Shown piece by piece: positions 1 to 9,279 of a DNA stretch of 58,415 nucleotides. Within the stretch, counting starts at the first letter, position 1; each line of letters starts with the position of its first letter. The stretch is taken from NCBI GenBank assembly GCA_014804645.1, contig JAAUZI010000066.1, positions 1 through 58,415 of the forward strand, written 5' to 3'. The notes under the pieces were generated by a model. That model saw only the letters and a list, made by a program, of their open reading frames with translations, did no database searches and was not told where the DNA came from. This DNA is from Lachnospiraceae bacterium. Its GTDB lineage: Bacteria > Bacillota > Clostridia > Lachnospirales > Lachnospiraceae. Made by a program: the position numbers and the translations under genes.

Positions 1-15
1 AGGGCGTTTCTGTCC

Positions 16-1389
16 ATGTATCAGGATTTTCTCTTTGATTATGATGTGGAGCAGGACTGCATTGCCGTGTTCCGCTATGTGGGAATCCGGTCCACCGTGC
101 TGCTTAAGTGCAATCTGGAACAGTTCAAGGAGACTGTAAAAGCCATGTATCCCCGGCCCAGTTATCAGGATGAGCTGGAGGAGTTCTGCCAGCATCTGCT
201 CAGCGCGCAGGAGAATTTTAGCTGCGATCTGCGGGGACCAACCCCTTATTGTAAGACCGTGATGGGTCTGATTCATATTGACGGCAAGGTGGTTTATAAA
301 CACGATAATGGTCGTGTGGTGCTGGGAATACTCAGAATATTGGACCAGCGGGAGGAGGATGTCGTTCCCTATTATGCCACTGCGGAGGGCAAGGACTCCT
401 TCACCGGCCTGCTGAACAAGCGTGCCTGTGCAGAATACGCGACAGAGATGCTGGCGGCAGACAGCGAGATGCATTACATGGCCATAGTAGATATTGACAA
501 TTTCAAAAATATTAACGATACCTATGGTCATATGTACGGCGACAAGGTTATCGGCCAGGTTGCCTCCATTATCAACAGCAGTTTGAACGGGCGGGGAATT
601 GTGGGCCGTTTTGGCGGGGACGAGTTCTTTATCTTTACCAACTGGATCACTACGGAGGTGCAGTTGCGTGCCCTTTTGACCTCCATACGAAAAAGGGTGC
701 AGAACGCCTTTGAGAATTTGAGCTGCAAGGTCACTCTGTCGATCGGCGTCAGTCTGGCGCCTACAGATGGCAGTACCTATGATGAGTTGTTTAAAAAGGC
801 GGACAAATGTCTGTATTTGGCAAAGTTCAAGGGCAAAAACCGCTTTATCATCTACGAGGAAGACAAGCATGGAAAGCTGGCGGAGGAAGGGCAGTCCATC
901 CGCCATACTATGGACCCTCTGGAGAAGGCGGAGTATCTGGCGGATGTGGTAGCGGATATCGGTATCCGGCTGTTCACAGAGGGCACGGGTGCCATGGAGG
1001 AGATCATGGATCAGATACGGGCGGCTTTTGAGATAGACGGTGTACGGATATATCGCGCAGGACGGCAGGAGGCGTTGTATACCAGTGGGGACTATCAGCC
1101 CGTGCCGGACATGCATGCCTTTATAACAGATGATGAACTGGTAAAAGTGCTGGACCGCCCTCATTATTTGATGGCCGGTCATATAGCCAATCTGGAGGGA
1201 GTAAACAGGGAGTTGTATGAGATCCTGCGGAACAGCCGGATAGAGGGAATGGTGTGTTTCAGCTATCAGGACAAAGAAGGGGAGAACTTGTACTTCTTCT
1301 TTGAGACGTTCAGTGATCGATTCCGCTGGTCGGAATCGGACAAGAATTTCCTGCTGACAGCCAGCAAACTCATGGCCAACGTCCTGTAG
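16..1389 (+). CDS. GGDEF-domain protein (probable diguanylate cyclase), 5' end possibly outside window
   Basis: The central part (about residues 125-285) is a GGDEF domain: it opens with the usual FTGLLNKR start and carries an intact GGDEF signature at residues 200-204, the active-site loop of diguanylate cyclases that make cyclic-di-GMP from two GTP. No RxxD inhibitory site is obvious just before it. Residues 1-120 and 300-457 are not clearly assigned; the C-terminal part has the look of a GAF-type sensor domain. No signal peptide or membrane segment is visible, so it is probably cytoplasmic. The frame is open from base 1 to the ATG at 16 with no clear ribosome site, so the true start may lie upstream of the window. 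The family call is firm; the signal sensed is unknown. Confidence 0.85.
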   Translation: MYQDFLFDYDVEQDCIAVFRYVGIRSTVLLKCNLEQFKETVKAMYPRPSYQDELEEFCQHLLSAQENFSCDLRGPTPYCKTVMGLIHIDGKVVYKHDNGRVVLGILRILDQREEDVVPYYATAEGKDSFTGLLNKRACAEYATEMLAADSEMHYMAIVDIDNFKNINDTYGHMYGDKVIGQVASIINSSLNGRGIVGRFGGDEFFIFTNWITTEVQLRALLTSIRKRVQNAFENLSCKVTLSIGVSLAPTDGSTYDELFKKADKCLYLAKFKGKNRFIIYEEDKHGKLAEEGQSIRHTMDPLEKAEYLADVVADIGIRLFTEGTGAMEEIMDQIRAAFEIDGVRIYRAGRQEALYTSGDYQPVPDMHAFITDDELVKVLDRPHYLMAGHIANLEGVNRELYEILRNSRIEGMVCFSYQDKEGENLYFFFETFSDRFRWSESDKNFLLTASKLMANVL

Positions 1390-1407
1390 GCTGTGAAGAA
1401 ACAAAAT

Positions 1408-1450
1408 AAAGAGTACGGAACGGCAGCGAGCAGTCCCGTACTCTTTTTAT
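1408..1450. terminator. Bidirectional rho-independent terminator
   Basis: An 11-bp perfect stem (1408-1418 with 1436-1446) has A-rich sequence on its left and a T run on its right, so it can serve both the GGDEF gene and the convergent GH51 gene. Confidence 0.85.
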
Positions 1451-1457
1451 ATTTTCA

Positions 1458-4220
1458 TTACTTGTCGGAGGCGCTGATCCGCAGGATGGACAGGGAATAG
1501 GCGGGCGCCTCATAGGCAAAGGATGCGCCTATGGCGGTCTCTGACGTTGTGGGAATCATTTTTTCCGGCTCATTAAAGCTGTTCACTGCGGTCAGGGAAT
1601 CACCTGACAATACTGTCACCTGTGCTGTGTCCTTGTATTTATCGGCAGAGAAATCTTCCAGCCGGGTGTCCACTACAATGCTGTGATCCGTGGGATTCAC
1701 CAGCTTGATGATAATGTCACCATTCTCGTCCACATTGGCGGACTCGTACAAAGCCATGGGCGCCTGGTATGTGTAGTCCAGATATTTGGTGTCGTCCAGA
1801 TAACCTTCCACATGGCTGTCCTCCACCACAACCTTGATTGTATAGGTTCGGCCGTGCTGCAGATTTAAGTTTTTAGCAGTGCCGGTAATCTGTCCGCTCT
1901 TGCTGCCGCCTGATACAATCTGCAGACAGGACACTGTGTTGCCCCAGCCGCCGATATTCCAGAACAGGTTGTTGTCCGTGCCCTGGACGCATACCGGAAT
2001 CAGAAATCCTTCGGCTCCGGAGAGAATTTCCGCTTCCACAGTCAGGGTGTAGTTGCGCCAGCTTGTGTCTCCCATATACAGACTGTCTCCGGTATTGGTG
2101 TCGCTGGGATTGCCGGTGTGACTCTGTATCAGCCGTCCGTCATTTACGGACCAGTCGCCCTTCCAGATTTCCATGTCCGCGGGCAGCCCTCCGTCCTCAA
2201 AATCCGCCTGATACAGTATGTCACCGGTGGCGTTGTCGATGACAGTCAGATTGTCGTAAGCCACGCTGGTCTGCCAGCTGCCCAGCCCTACCCTGCCGGA
2301 GAGACCACCGGAGACCGCAGCGTCCACCGTCAGCTCCGTGGGTAGATTCACTATACCTTTATTATTTGCGTAGAGCTGCTGCACATAGTAGTTGACGGAA
2401 CCATAGGAGGTGGCGTTGTCAAACCAGATCATGTCCGGGCTCCACTGACTCTCCAGCCGGTTGCCGAACAGCGGCGCATAGCAGGCCATCTCCACCACGT
2501 CTCCGTTTTTCTCCAAGCCTGTCATATAAGCGGCCTCCGCCAGCGCCGCCTCCAGAGTGTTGGACTGGGCGGCATACTCCCCGAGGAACACCTTGGCCTG
2601 GCTGTCCCTGTCGTAGCTGTCATAGCGGTGGGTGTTAGTGAAAAAGAAGGAGGGGGACTCGTAATAGTGCTCGTCCACCAGTGTGGTGATCTCATCGCCC
2701 CAGTCAGCGCAGTCCTCCACATAGTTCCAGCCCACCCGGTCGCCGGAGGAGGTGCTGTTGGCCACAATCAACCGAATGTCGCCGTAGAGTTCGGGATTTT
2801 CCCGGGCAGCCTCGTTGAAGGCGTCCACAAAGCGGCGGTAGTGCTGGAAGTACTCGGATTGCCACTGTTCGTTGCCGATACCGATATATTTCAAAGCAAA
2901 AGGCTCCTCGTGTCCCATGGCAATGCGCACGCTTCCCCAGTAAGTGGAGTCATCGCCTTTGCAGAACTCCACCAGATCCAGTGCATCCTGCACGCACTGG
3001 CGGAATTCCTCGCTGTTTATGTCATACACAATGTATTTCGGGCTTTGAACCTGGCAGGTCATACCCGCGTTCAGCACCGGGACGGGCATGCAGTCAAGTG
3101 CCTCGCACAGTCGGAAAAATTCATAGAATCCAATGCCGTAGGTGGTGTAGTAGGGATGGCTCTGGGAGCCCTTCCATATGGAGTAGCTCTGTGGCCGCAC
3201 CTCCACGCCGCCGGTGGTGGTCACATCCCCCACAGTCAGCTGCGCGCCGCCGCCGATAGAATCCTTCCAGCTGTACATGGACTCCTCATCCCGCCCTTCG
3301 ATGACACAGCCGCCGGGGAACCGCAGGAAGGAAGGGTTTAAAGCCTCCAGCATCTCTCCCAGGTCCCTGCGGATGGGCAGATCCCTATAGGTGTTCACAG
3401 GCATTAGGCTCACCATGTCCATATCCACCGTGCCACCGCCTATCTGCACCAGCAATGCCGGACCTACGTTTTCCATGTTGCTGCCTACCGCCTCCTCCAT
3501 CGTTGTTGGGGAAGAATCTATCGTCAATGTAAACTCATATTTTTGCCACTGCTCAGTTACCTCCGGGATCTCCTGATACGCCAGCAAAGAGCCGTGATCC
3601 ATCAGGCTCACGGTCACAGCGCCGCCGGAGCCGTCCGGACATCTCAGATAGACGGAAAAATCATACTCTTCGCCCGCCTCAAGGTTCATCCCATTTAGAT
3701 ATCCCCTGTTGAAAATCCCCGGCCGCGCTCCCACATTGGTACAGGTAAGCCGGGCATAGTGGGGATTGTTCTCATGGAGAGAGCTTCCGTCCTCCGACCC
3801 GTCTATAATGGAAAATTCCAAAAACTCCTTCGTGGTGTCAACACTCGTCCACCCATGCTTATTCTGATTGCTGGCGATGCCGCCGTACTCAAAGGAGCGA
3901 TTTTTCACCAGCTCCGCATACAGGCCTCCGTCCAGAGCATGATTGATATCCTCCAGAAAGATACCATAGAGAGTATCGCTGATGGCGTGGGAGGTATCCA
4001 GCGCCGAGGTATCGGTGTGAATTACATAGCTGGCGGCGGGATTCACCGCCCCTTCGCCCTCGGTCCCCTCCGTAGACACCTCGGCAGCTGTGTCAACCGG
4101 CGCCCCGTCTCCTGTGGAGTTCCCTGCGGGATTCCCCGTCGGGGTACCGCAGGCAGTGAGCAGGCATGCAGCCACAAGCAAACATCCTGTCATCTTCAAA
4201 CCTTGTTTTTTCTGAAACAT
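1458..4220 (-). CDS. Secreted GH51 alpha-L-arabinofuranosidase lipoprotein with inserted carbohydrate-binding-type domains
   Basis: This enzyme should remove arabinofuranosyl side chains from arabinoxylan or arabinan at the cell surface. A lipoprotein signal ends in LTAC (Cys24). The GH51 N-terminal signature (YGIFLEDINHALDGGLY) follows near residue 75, then a CBM4_9-like insert (about 120-270), the TIM barrel with acid/base Glu451 (GIGNEQW) and nucleophile Glu548 (FLGEY), a jelly-roll insert of LamG/DUF1080 type (about 690-850) and a terminal beta region. At 920 residues it is far longer than the usual intracellular GH51 (about 500). The ATG at 4220 is chosen because a strong GGAGGAGGG site precedes it and it starts directly at the signal peptide; the frame continues 41 codons upstream without such support. 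It is divergent from the solute-binding gene. Confidence 0.9.
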   Translation of the reverse strand: MFQKKQGLKMTGCLLVAACLLTACGTPTGNPAGNSTGDGAPVDTAAEVSTEGTEGEGAVNPAASYVIHTDTSALDTSHAISDTLYGIFLEDINHALDGGLYAELVKNRSFEYGGIASNQNKHGWTSVDTTKEFLEFSIIDGSEDGSSLHENNPHYARLTCTNVGARPGIFNRGYLNGMNLEAGEEYDFSVYLRCPDGSGGAVTVSLMDHGSLLAYQEIPEVTEQWQKYEFTLTIDSSPTTMEEAVGSNMENVGPALLVQIGGGTVDMDMVSLMPVNTYRDLPIRRDLGEMLEALNPSFLRFPGGCVIEGRDEESMYSWKDSIGGGAQLTVGDVTTTGGVEVRPQSYSIWKGSQSHPYYTTYGIGFYEFFRLCEALDCMPVPVLNAGMTCQVQSPKYIVYDINSEEFRQCVQDALDLVEFCKGDDSTYWGSVRIAMGHEEPFALKYIGIGNEQWQSEYFQHYRRFVDAFNEAARENPELYGDIRLIVANSTSSGDRVGWNYVEDCADWGDEITTLVDEHYYESPSFFFTNTHRYDSYDRDSQAKVFLGEYAAQSNTLEAALAEAAYMTGLEKNGDVVEMACYAPLFGNRLESQWSPDMIWFDNATSYGSVNYYVQQLYANNKGIVNLPTELTVDAAVSGGLSGRVGLGSWQTSVAYDNLTVIDNATGDILYQADFEDGGLPADMEIWKGDWSVNDGRLIQSHTGNPSDTNTGDSLYMGDTSWRNYTLTVEAEILSGAEGFLIPVCVQGTDNNLFWNIGGWGNTVSCLQIVSGGSKSGQITGTAKNLNLQHGRTYTIKVVVEDSHVEGYLDDTKYLDYTYQAPMALYESANVDENGDIIIKLVNPTDHSIVVDTRLEDFSADKYKDTAQVTVLSGDSLTAVNSFNEPEKMIPTTSETAIGASFAYEAPAYSLSILRISASDK

Positions 4221-4463
4221 ACTCAAATCTCCCTCCTCCCAATAGTGCAATTTCTCCAAATATACACCCCCGATTTTGTCCATTTTCCCAAGAGTGCCCA
4301 AATCAAGAATAAAAAACACTCTCACATATATAAAATAGCACAAAAAAAATATATTTCCAGCATTGACTTTTTGCCCAAAACATAGTAACTTAGAATTGTA
4401 TAGGGTTTACTAAAATACTTAATTATTTAATGAAATAAAACAAGGAAAGGAAAGGTTATCATT
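4221..4463. promoter_or_regulatory. Divergent intergenic region between GH51 and the importer operon
   Basis: This AT-rich spacer must hold both promoters. On the plus strand TTGACT (4363-4368) is a -35 candidate; TAACTT lies 17 bp downstream (4386-4391) and TAGAAT 22 bp downstream (4391-4396). Neither pair is ideal. No convincing minus-strand pair was found. Confidence 0.3.
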
Positions 4464-7430
4464 ATGAAGCAGAAAAGCGGTGCAAAATTGACGGCCACAG
4501 CGCTTGCTGCCACCATGCTTCTGTCCGCTGTTCCCTGCAGGGAGCTGAGGGCCGAGACAGATGACGGAGGTGCTGTGTCCACTTACACCTCTGACGGCGG
4601 ATATGTCAACGAGATGATCACCAACAACTACACTAAGGTGAGCGCTGGCTACAGAGCGTCCATGTATACCGGTGATGAAGTGGTCATGAGAGCGGCAGAC
4701 CGGATAGCCGATGCGGAGTCAGGTCAGGTCACCTCCGAGACCAGGGGATATGAGTTGGCGGACACAGTGGTGGATCTCCACATAGGGGATGTGGTCACTC
4801 TGCAGGTGGATGTACCGGTGACAGCTCAATACTATCTGGGCTTTGATTATCTGTCTTATGACGAATCCGTACTTCCCGTAGGTCTGGCCATGACTGTGGA
4901 TGGGGAGTATCCTTATTATGAGTGCCGGAATCTGGAGTTTGAGACCACCTGGGTGAGCAGTGGCGAGAAATCCTATGACCGCTATGATAATGAGATCGTG
5001 ACTGTGCCGGATAAGCTGATTCAGTGGGAGCGCAAATACTTAAGCGATGGCAGCTACAGACGTTCCCGTCCCCTGACGCTGGAACTGGAGGCCGGCAGCC
5101 ATGAGATCCGGTTGGAGGTCGGCGAGGGCAATTTTCTGTTGGGCGCGCTGGTGCTTGCCGCACCAGAGCAGATTCCGGAATACACCGGCAGCCAGAGGGC
5201 GGAAGGAGAGGAGCTTATTGAGCTTCAGGGAGAAGAATTCACCTATCGGAACGACTCTGCCATCCATGGCATAGCGGAGTACGACACCAGCCTCTATCCC
5301 TACGAGGTCAAGGATACGGTGCTCAACACCATCGATTCCGATTCCTTTACCTCGGCCGGACAGAAAGTGACATATCAGTTTGATGTGTACAAAGACGGCT
5401 ACTATTACATAGGAATGAATTACCGGCAGTCCGACAAAAATGACTTCCCGGTATTCCTCAATATAGAGATAGACGGGAAGATTCCTAACCGGCAGCTGGA
5501 ATCCTACCCCATGGCCTATACCACCAAATATCAGACGACTACCCTCACAGATGACAACGGGGAGAAAATAGGCGTGTATCTGGAGAAGGGCACACATACC
5601 ATATCCTTCACTATCAGCATCGATGAGATCCGGGAGATTCTGGAAGGTCTGGACGAGATTATGTCCGCTATCAATGACCTGTCTCTGGAGATCACCAAGG
5701 TGGCGGGCAACAATGCCGACAAGTATAGGGATTTGAAACTGTCCCGCTATATTCCCGACATTGAGGACCAGCTGTACGGTTATGCCGACCAGCTGTATGC
5801 CCTGCAGGATACGGTAAAGGAATATGGGAGCAAAAAGGGAACCGTTGCCGTTCTTTCCTCCATGAGTATTGCTGCCCAGCAGTTGATTTCCCTGGCGGAG
5901 GAGCCAGATGAGATACCTTTCCGTGTGGCGGAGCTGTGCACCAGCGCCTCCAGCGCCAACCGACATCTGGCGAACACGGTGGACACACTGATTAAAAACA
6001 GGCTGGCTATCGACAGAATCTATATTTACCAGGAGGATGCGGTCCTCCCCAAAAAGCCCAATGTCTTTGTATCTGCGGGCATGAATATCAAGCGGTTTGT
6101 GACCTCCTTTACTGACCAGGCTTACTCCACCAGCAACACGGACCCGGAGCACTTGCAGGTATGGGTAAATCGCTCCAGCCAGTATGTGCAGATCATGCAG
6201 AAAATGATCGATGAATACTTTACCCCTCAGACGGGCATTGAGGTGGATATTTCCATCATGCCCGACCAGTATAAGCTGGTGCTGGCCAACACCTCCGGCA
6301 AGGCTCCGGACGTGGCTACGGGCATCAACTATACCATTCCCTATGAGCTTGCCATCCGCGGAGCGCTGGTGGATATGACCCAGTTTGATGATTTCCGGCA
6401 GGTGGCGTCCCCGTATGAGGAAGGCTTTTTCCTGACCTCCTGCATCAACGGCGGCATCTATGCCATGCCTGAGACCATGAATTTCTGGGTGCTGTACTAC
6501 AGAAATGATATATTGGAGAAGTTGGGATTGGAAGTACCGGACTCGATGCAGGATGTGATCGACATGCTGCCGGAGCTGCAGATGAGAGGACTGAACTATT
6601 ATCAGCCCGTGTCCGGCATGCTGCTGATGCGTAATTTCCATGGCACGACACCGCTGATTCACCAGTTTGGCGGCTCTCTTTACGGAACTACCGCCCAGGA
6701 GGGTACGGCGCTTGGCAGTGCGGAGTCGGTGGATGGCTTTACCTATTTGACAGAGTTGTTTACCATTTATAACATGCCCATCAATATTGACAATTTTTAT
6801 CAGCATTTCCGCAACGGCGACATGCCCATCGGGGTGGCGGACTACGCTGTCTACAATCTGCTGACCAATGCGGCGCCGGAGCTGAAGAACTCCTGGAGTA
6901 TCGCCCTCGTGCCCGGCATGGTGCAGGAGGACGGCACCATAGATCGCACGGTCTGCGGCTGTGCGGAGAGCAGTGTGATCTTTAAGTCCGACAGTGAGCG
7001 GGAGGCCATGGCCTGGGAGTTCGTCAAATGGTGGTCTTCCACGGAGGTGCAGGCGGAGTTCGGACAGACTTTACAGATCACCTACGGCAACGAATACATG
7101 TGGACCACGGCCAATATGGAAGCCTTCATGCAGCTGCCCTGGGATACCAGCGACAAACAGATTATTGCGGAGCAGGTGAGCCATGTGGTGGATGTGGCCA
7201 GAGTCCCCGGCACGTATCTGCTGGAGCGTGAGATGAGCAATGCCTTTAACGATATTGTGGTCAATAAGCAGACGGCCCAGACCCGTATCGACAAGGCGGT
7301 GAAAACCATCAACCGTGAGTTCAACCGCAAGCTGGAGGAATTTGAGTTTATCGACAGCGAGGGTAATACCATAGAGGACTACAATATACCGACCATAGAG
7401 ACTGTACGTGAAATATTGGGTAGAGAATAG
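4464..7430 (+). CDS. Large extracellular solute-binding protein with N-terminal repeated binding-type modules
   Basis: The C-terminal half (about 545-985) is a family 1 (MalE-type) extracellular solute-binding domain that would capture an oligosaccharide for the two permeases that follow. The N-terminus is a signal peptide (about residues 1-30). Between them are two beta-rich modules (about 40-245 and 260-390) that look like an internal duplication: both carry a YYxG..Y..D pattern followed by a xxDGxxP segment. A helical stretch (390-535) links them to the binding domain. Ordinary family members are 400-550 residues, so the extra half is unusual and may bind glycan or sit against a membrane partner. 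The signal peptide ends without a Cys lipobox. The ATG is preceded by AAGGAAAGGAAAGG. The ABC importer role follows from gene order; the sugar is not known. Confidence 0.85.
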   Translation: MKQKSGAKLTATALAATMLLSAVPCRELRAETDDGGAVSTYTSDGGYVNEMITNNYTKVSAGYRASMYTGDEVVMRAADRIADAESGQVTSETRGYELADTVVDLHIGDVVTLQVDVPVTAQYYLGFDYLSYDESVLPVGLAMTVDGEYPYYECRNLEFETTWVSSGEKSYDRYDNEIVTVPDKLIQWERKYLSDGSYRRSRPLTLELEAGSHEIRLEVGEGNFLLGALVLAAPEQIPEYTGSQRAEGEELIELQGEEFTYRNDSAIHGIAEYDTSLYPYEVKDTVLNTIDSDSFTSAGQKVTYQFDVYKDGYYYIGMNYRQSDKNDFPVFLNIEIDGKIPNRQLESYPMAYTTKYQTTTLTDDNGEKIGVYLEKGTHTISFTISIDEIREILEGLDEIMSAINDLSLEITKVAGNNADKYRDLKLSRYIPDIEDQLYGYADQLYALQDTVKEYGSKKGTVAVLSSMSIAAQQLISLAEEPDEIPFRVAELCTSASSANRHLANTVDTLIKNRLAIDRIYIYQEDAVLPKKPNVFVSAGMNIKRFVTSFTDQAYSTSNTDPEHLQVWVNRSSQYVQIMQKMIDEYFTPQTGIEVDISIMPDQYKLVLANTSGKAPDVATGINYTIPYELAIRGALVDMTQFDDFRQVASPYEEGFFLTSCINGGIYAMPETMNFWVLYYRNDILEKLGLEVPDSMQDVIDMLPELQMRGLNYYQPVSGMLLMRNFHGTTPLIHQFGGSLYGTTAQEGTALGSAESVDGFTYLTELFTIYNMPINIDNFYQHFRNGDMPIGVADYAVYNLLTNAAPELKNSWSIALVPGMVQEDGTIDRTVCGCAESSVIFKSDSEREAMAWEFVKWWSSTEVQAEFGQTLQITYGNEYMWTTANMEAFMQLPWDTSDKQIIAEQVSHVVDVARVPGTYLLEREMSNAFNDIVVNKQTAQTRIDKAVKTINREFNRKLEEFEFIDSEGNTIEDYNIPTIETVREILGRE

Positions 7431-7446
7431 GAGGTGAGGATAATCT

Positions 7447-8370
7447 ATGGCAGAGACAAAAGTAAAAAAGAATAAAATAAGCAAGCGTAGCAACAACAAG
7501 AACGGTTATCTGTTCATTGCGCCCTACGGCCTGGCCTTTACCGTATTTATTCTGGTGCCGGTGCTGTTGGCAGTGGTATTATCCTTCACCAACTTCAATG
7601 CCATTGAGTTTCCGTCCTGGGTGGGCTTTCTGAATTACATAACCGTGCTGACCAATGACGAAGTGTTCATGCAGTATGTACTGCCCAACACCGTAGTGTA
7701 TGCTCTGATTGTGGGCGTAGGCGGCTATGTACTGTCCTTTATTCTGGCCTGGGCGCTGTGTAACCTGACCAAGGGCTTTCGGACAGTGTTCGCCCTGATT
7801 CTGTACTCCCCCAGCATGACGGCCGGCGTGGCAATGACTGTGGTGTGGAAAGTTATTTTTTCCGGTGACCAGACCGGCCTGTTAAACAACTGGCTTATGA
7901 GCCTGGGCGTGATAAACGAGCCAATCATCTGGCTGATCAACGTCAACTATCTGCTGCCCATCGTCATTATCATCGGATTGTGGTCCAGCATGGGCATCGG
8001 CTTTTTGTCCCTGATTGCCGGTATTCTGAACACGGATGAATCCCTGTACGAGGCGGGAGCCATCGACGGCATCAAGAACAGGTTCCAGGAGATGATTTAC
8101 ATTGTCATTCCCAGCATGAAACCCCAGATGCTGTTTGCGGCGGTTATGGCCATCGTCAATGCCTTCCAGGCGGGCACGATCTTTACGCTGCTGACAGGCA
8201 ATCCTTCGCCGGGCTATGCGTCCCAGCTGATTGTAAACCATATTGAGGACTACGGTTTTCTGCGCTACGAGATGGGTTACGCAGCGGCGGTATCCGTGGT
8301 GCTGCTTCTGATTGTACAGTTGTTCTCCAAGGTGGCCGACAGGCTCTTTGGGGAGAGAGACGACTTTTAG
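7447..8370 (+). CDS. ABC sugar importer permease, MalF/UgpA type (first pair)
   Basis: This is an inner-membrane permease of the carbohydrate importer class with about six membrane segments. The cytoplasmic EAA loop that docks the ATPase is recognisable as YEAGAIDG followed by IVIPSMKP (about residues 200-220). A Lys-rich N-terminal tail precedes the first membrane segment, and the length (307) is normal. It starts 16 bp after the solute-binding gene with AGGAGGTGAGG overlapping that gene's stop, so the two are co-transcribed. No ATP-binding subunit is encoded anywhere in the window; a shared MsmX-type ATPase elsewhere is the usual solution for such operons. Confidence 0.92.
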   Translation: MAETKVKKNKISKRSNNKNGYLFIAPYGLAFTVFILVPVLLAVVLSFTNFNAIEFPSWVGFLNYITVLTNDEVFMQYVLPNTVVYALIVGVGGYVLSFILAWALCNLTKGFRTVFALILYSPSMTAGVAMTVVWKVIFSGDQTGLLNNWLMSLGVINEPIIWLINVNYLLPIVIIIGLWSSMGIGFLSLIAGILNTDESLYEAGAIDGIKNRFQEMIYIVIPSMKPQMLFAAVMAIVNAFQAGTIFTLLTGNPSPGYASQLIVNHIEDYGFLRYEMGYAAAVSVVLLLIVQLFSKVADRLFGERDDF

Positions 8371-8387
8371 AAAGGAGGAGAAAAGAT

Positions 8388-9257
8388 ATGGCATATAAAG
8401 GACATCGCATCAATCCAACCAGATTTGAGAAGAGCCAGATCAAGATCATTGTGATTCTGCTGCCCCTGGTCATCTTCATGGCATTACCTATCATATTCAT
8501 TATCAACCATGCATTTAAGCCTATGGAAGAGCTGTTTGCATTTCCTCCTACCTTTTTTGTGAGAAACGCAACTCTGGAGAATTTTGAGAGCCTGATTAAG
8601 GCCAGCCGGACCTCGGGCATACCCATGAGCCGTTATGTATTCAATAGTCTGATCGTGACGCTGGTGACAATCTTCCTGTCCCTGCTGTTGACCACCTGTG
8701 CGGCCTTCGCACTGTCTAAAATCAAGTTCAAGGCCAAGAATACACTGATGAATGTCAACCAGACCGCCATCATGTTTGTGGCTACCGCCGTGCTGATTCC
8801 CAGATATCTGGTTATCAGCAAAACAGGAATGATCGACAGTTATCTGGCCCATATCCTGCCCCTGGTGGCCATGCCGGTGGCGCTGTTTCTGGTAAAGCAG
8901 TTTGTGGATCAGGTGCCGGACTCTCTGCTGGAGGCAGCCTACATGGACGGCGCCACGGACTGGCAGGTGTACTTAAAGATCATTATCCCAATGATTAAAC
9001 CCGCCATTGCCACGGCTTCCATTTTGGTGTTCCAGCAGGTCTGGACCAATATGGAAACCTCCAACTATTTTGTGAACGACGACAGCATGAAGACGCTGAC
9101 CTTCTACATGAACACGCTGGCCAATGCCAACAATACAGTGGCCGGTCAAGGTATGGCGGCGGCAGCGTCCCTGATTATGTTTATTCCGAATCTGGTACTG
9201 TTCATCATATTGCAGAAGAATGTCATGAACACCATGGCACACTCCGGCATCAAGTAA
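8388..9257 (+). CDS. ABC sugar importer permease, MalG/UgpE type (first pair)
   Basis: This is the partner permease of the gene just upstream, 17 bp apart, with its own GAAAGGAGGAG ribosome site. It has about six membrane segments and an EAA loop (LEAAYMDGATDW followed by IIIPMIKPA, about residues 185-210). At 289 residues the length is typical. Together the two permeases would form the heterodimeric channel for the sugar bound by the 988-residue binding protein. Substrate is inferred only from the hemicellulase neighbours. Confidence 0.92.
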   Translation: MAYKGHRINPTRFEKSQIKIIVILLPLVIFMALPIIFIINHAFKPMEELFAFPPTFFVRNATLENFESLIKASRTSGIPMSRYVFNSLIVTLVTIFLSLLLTTCAAFALSKIKFKAKNTLMNVNQTAIMFVATAVLIPRYLVISKTGMIDSYLAHILPLVAMPVALFLVKQFVDQVPDSLLEAAYMDGATDWQVYLKIIIPMIKPAIATASILVFQQVWTNMETSNYFVNDDSMKTLTFYMNTLANANNTVAGQGMAAAASLIMFIPNLVLFIILQKNVMNTMAHSGIK

Positions 9258-9279
9258 AGGAAAAGGTGAGAGAAGAGAA

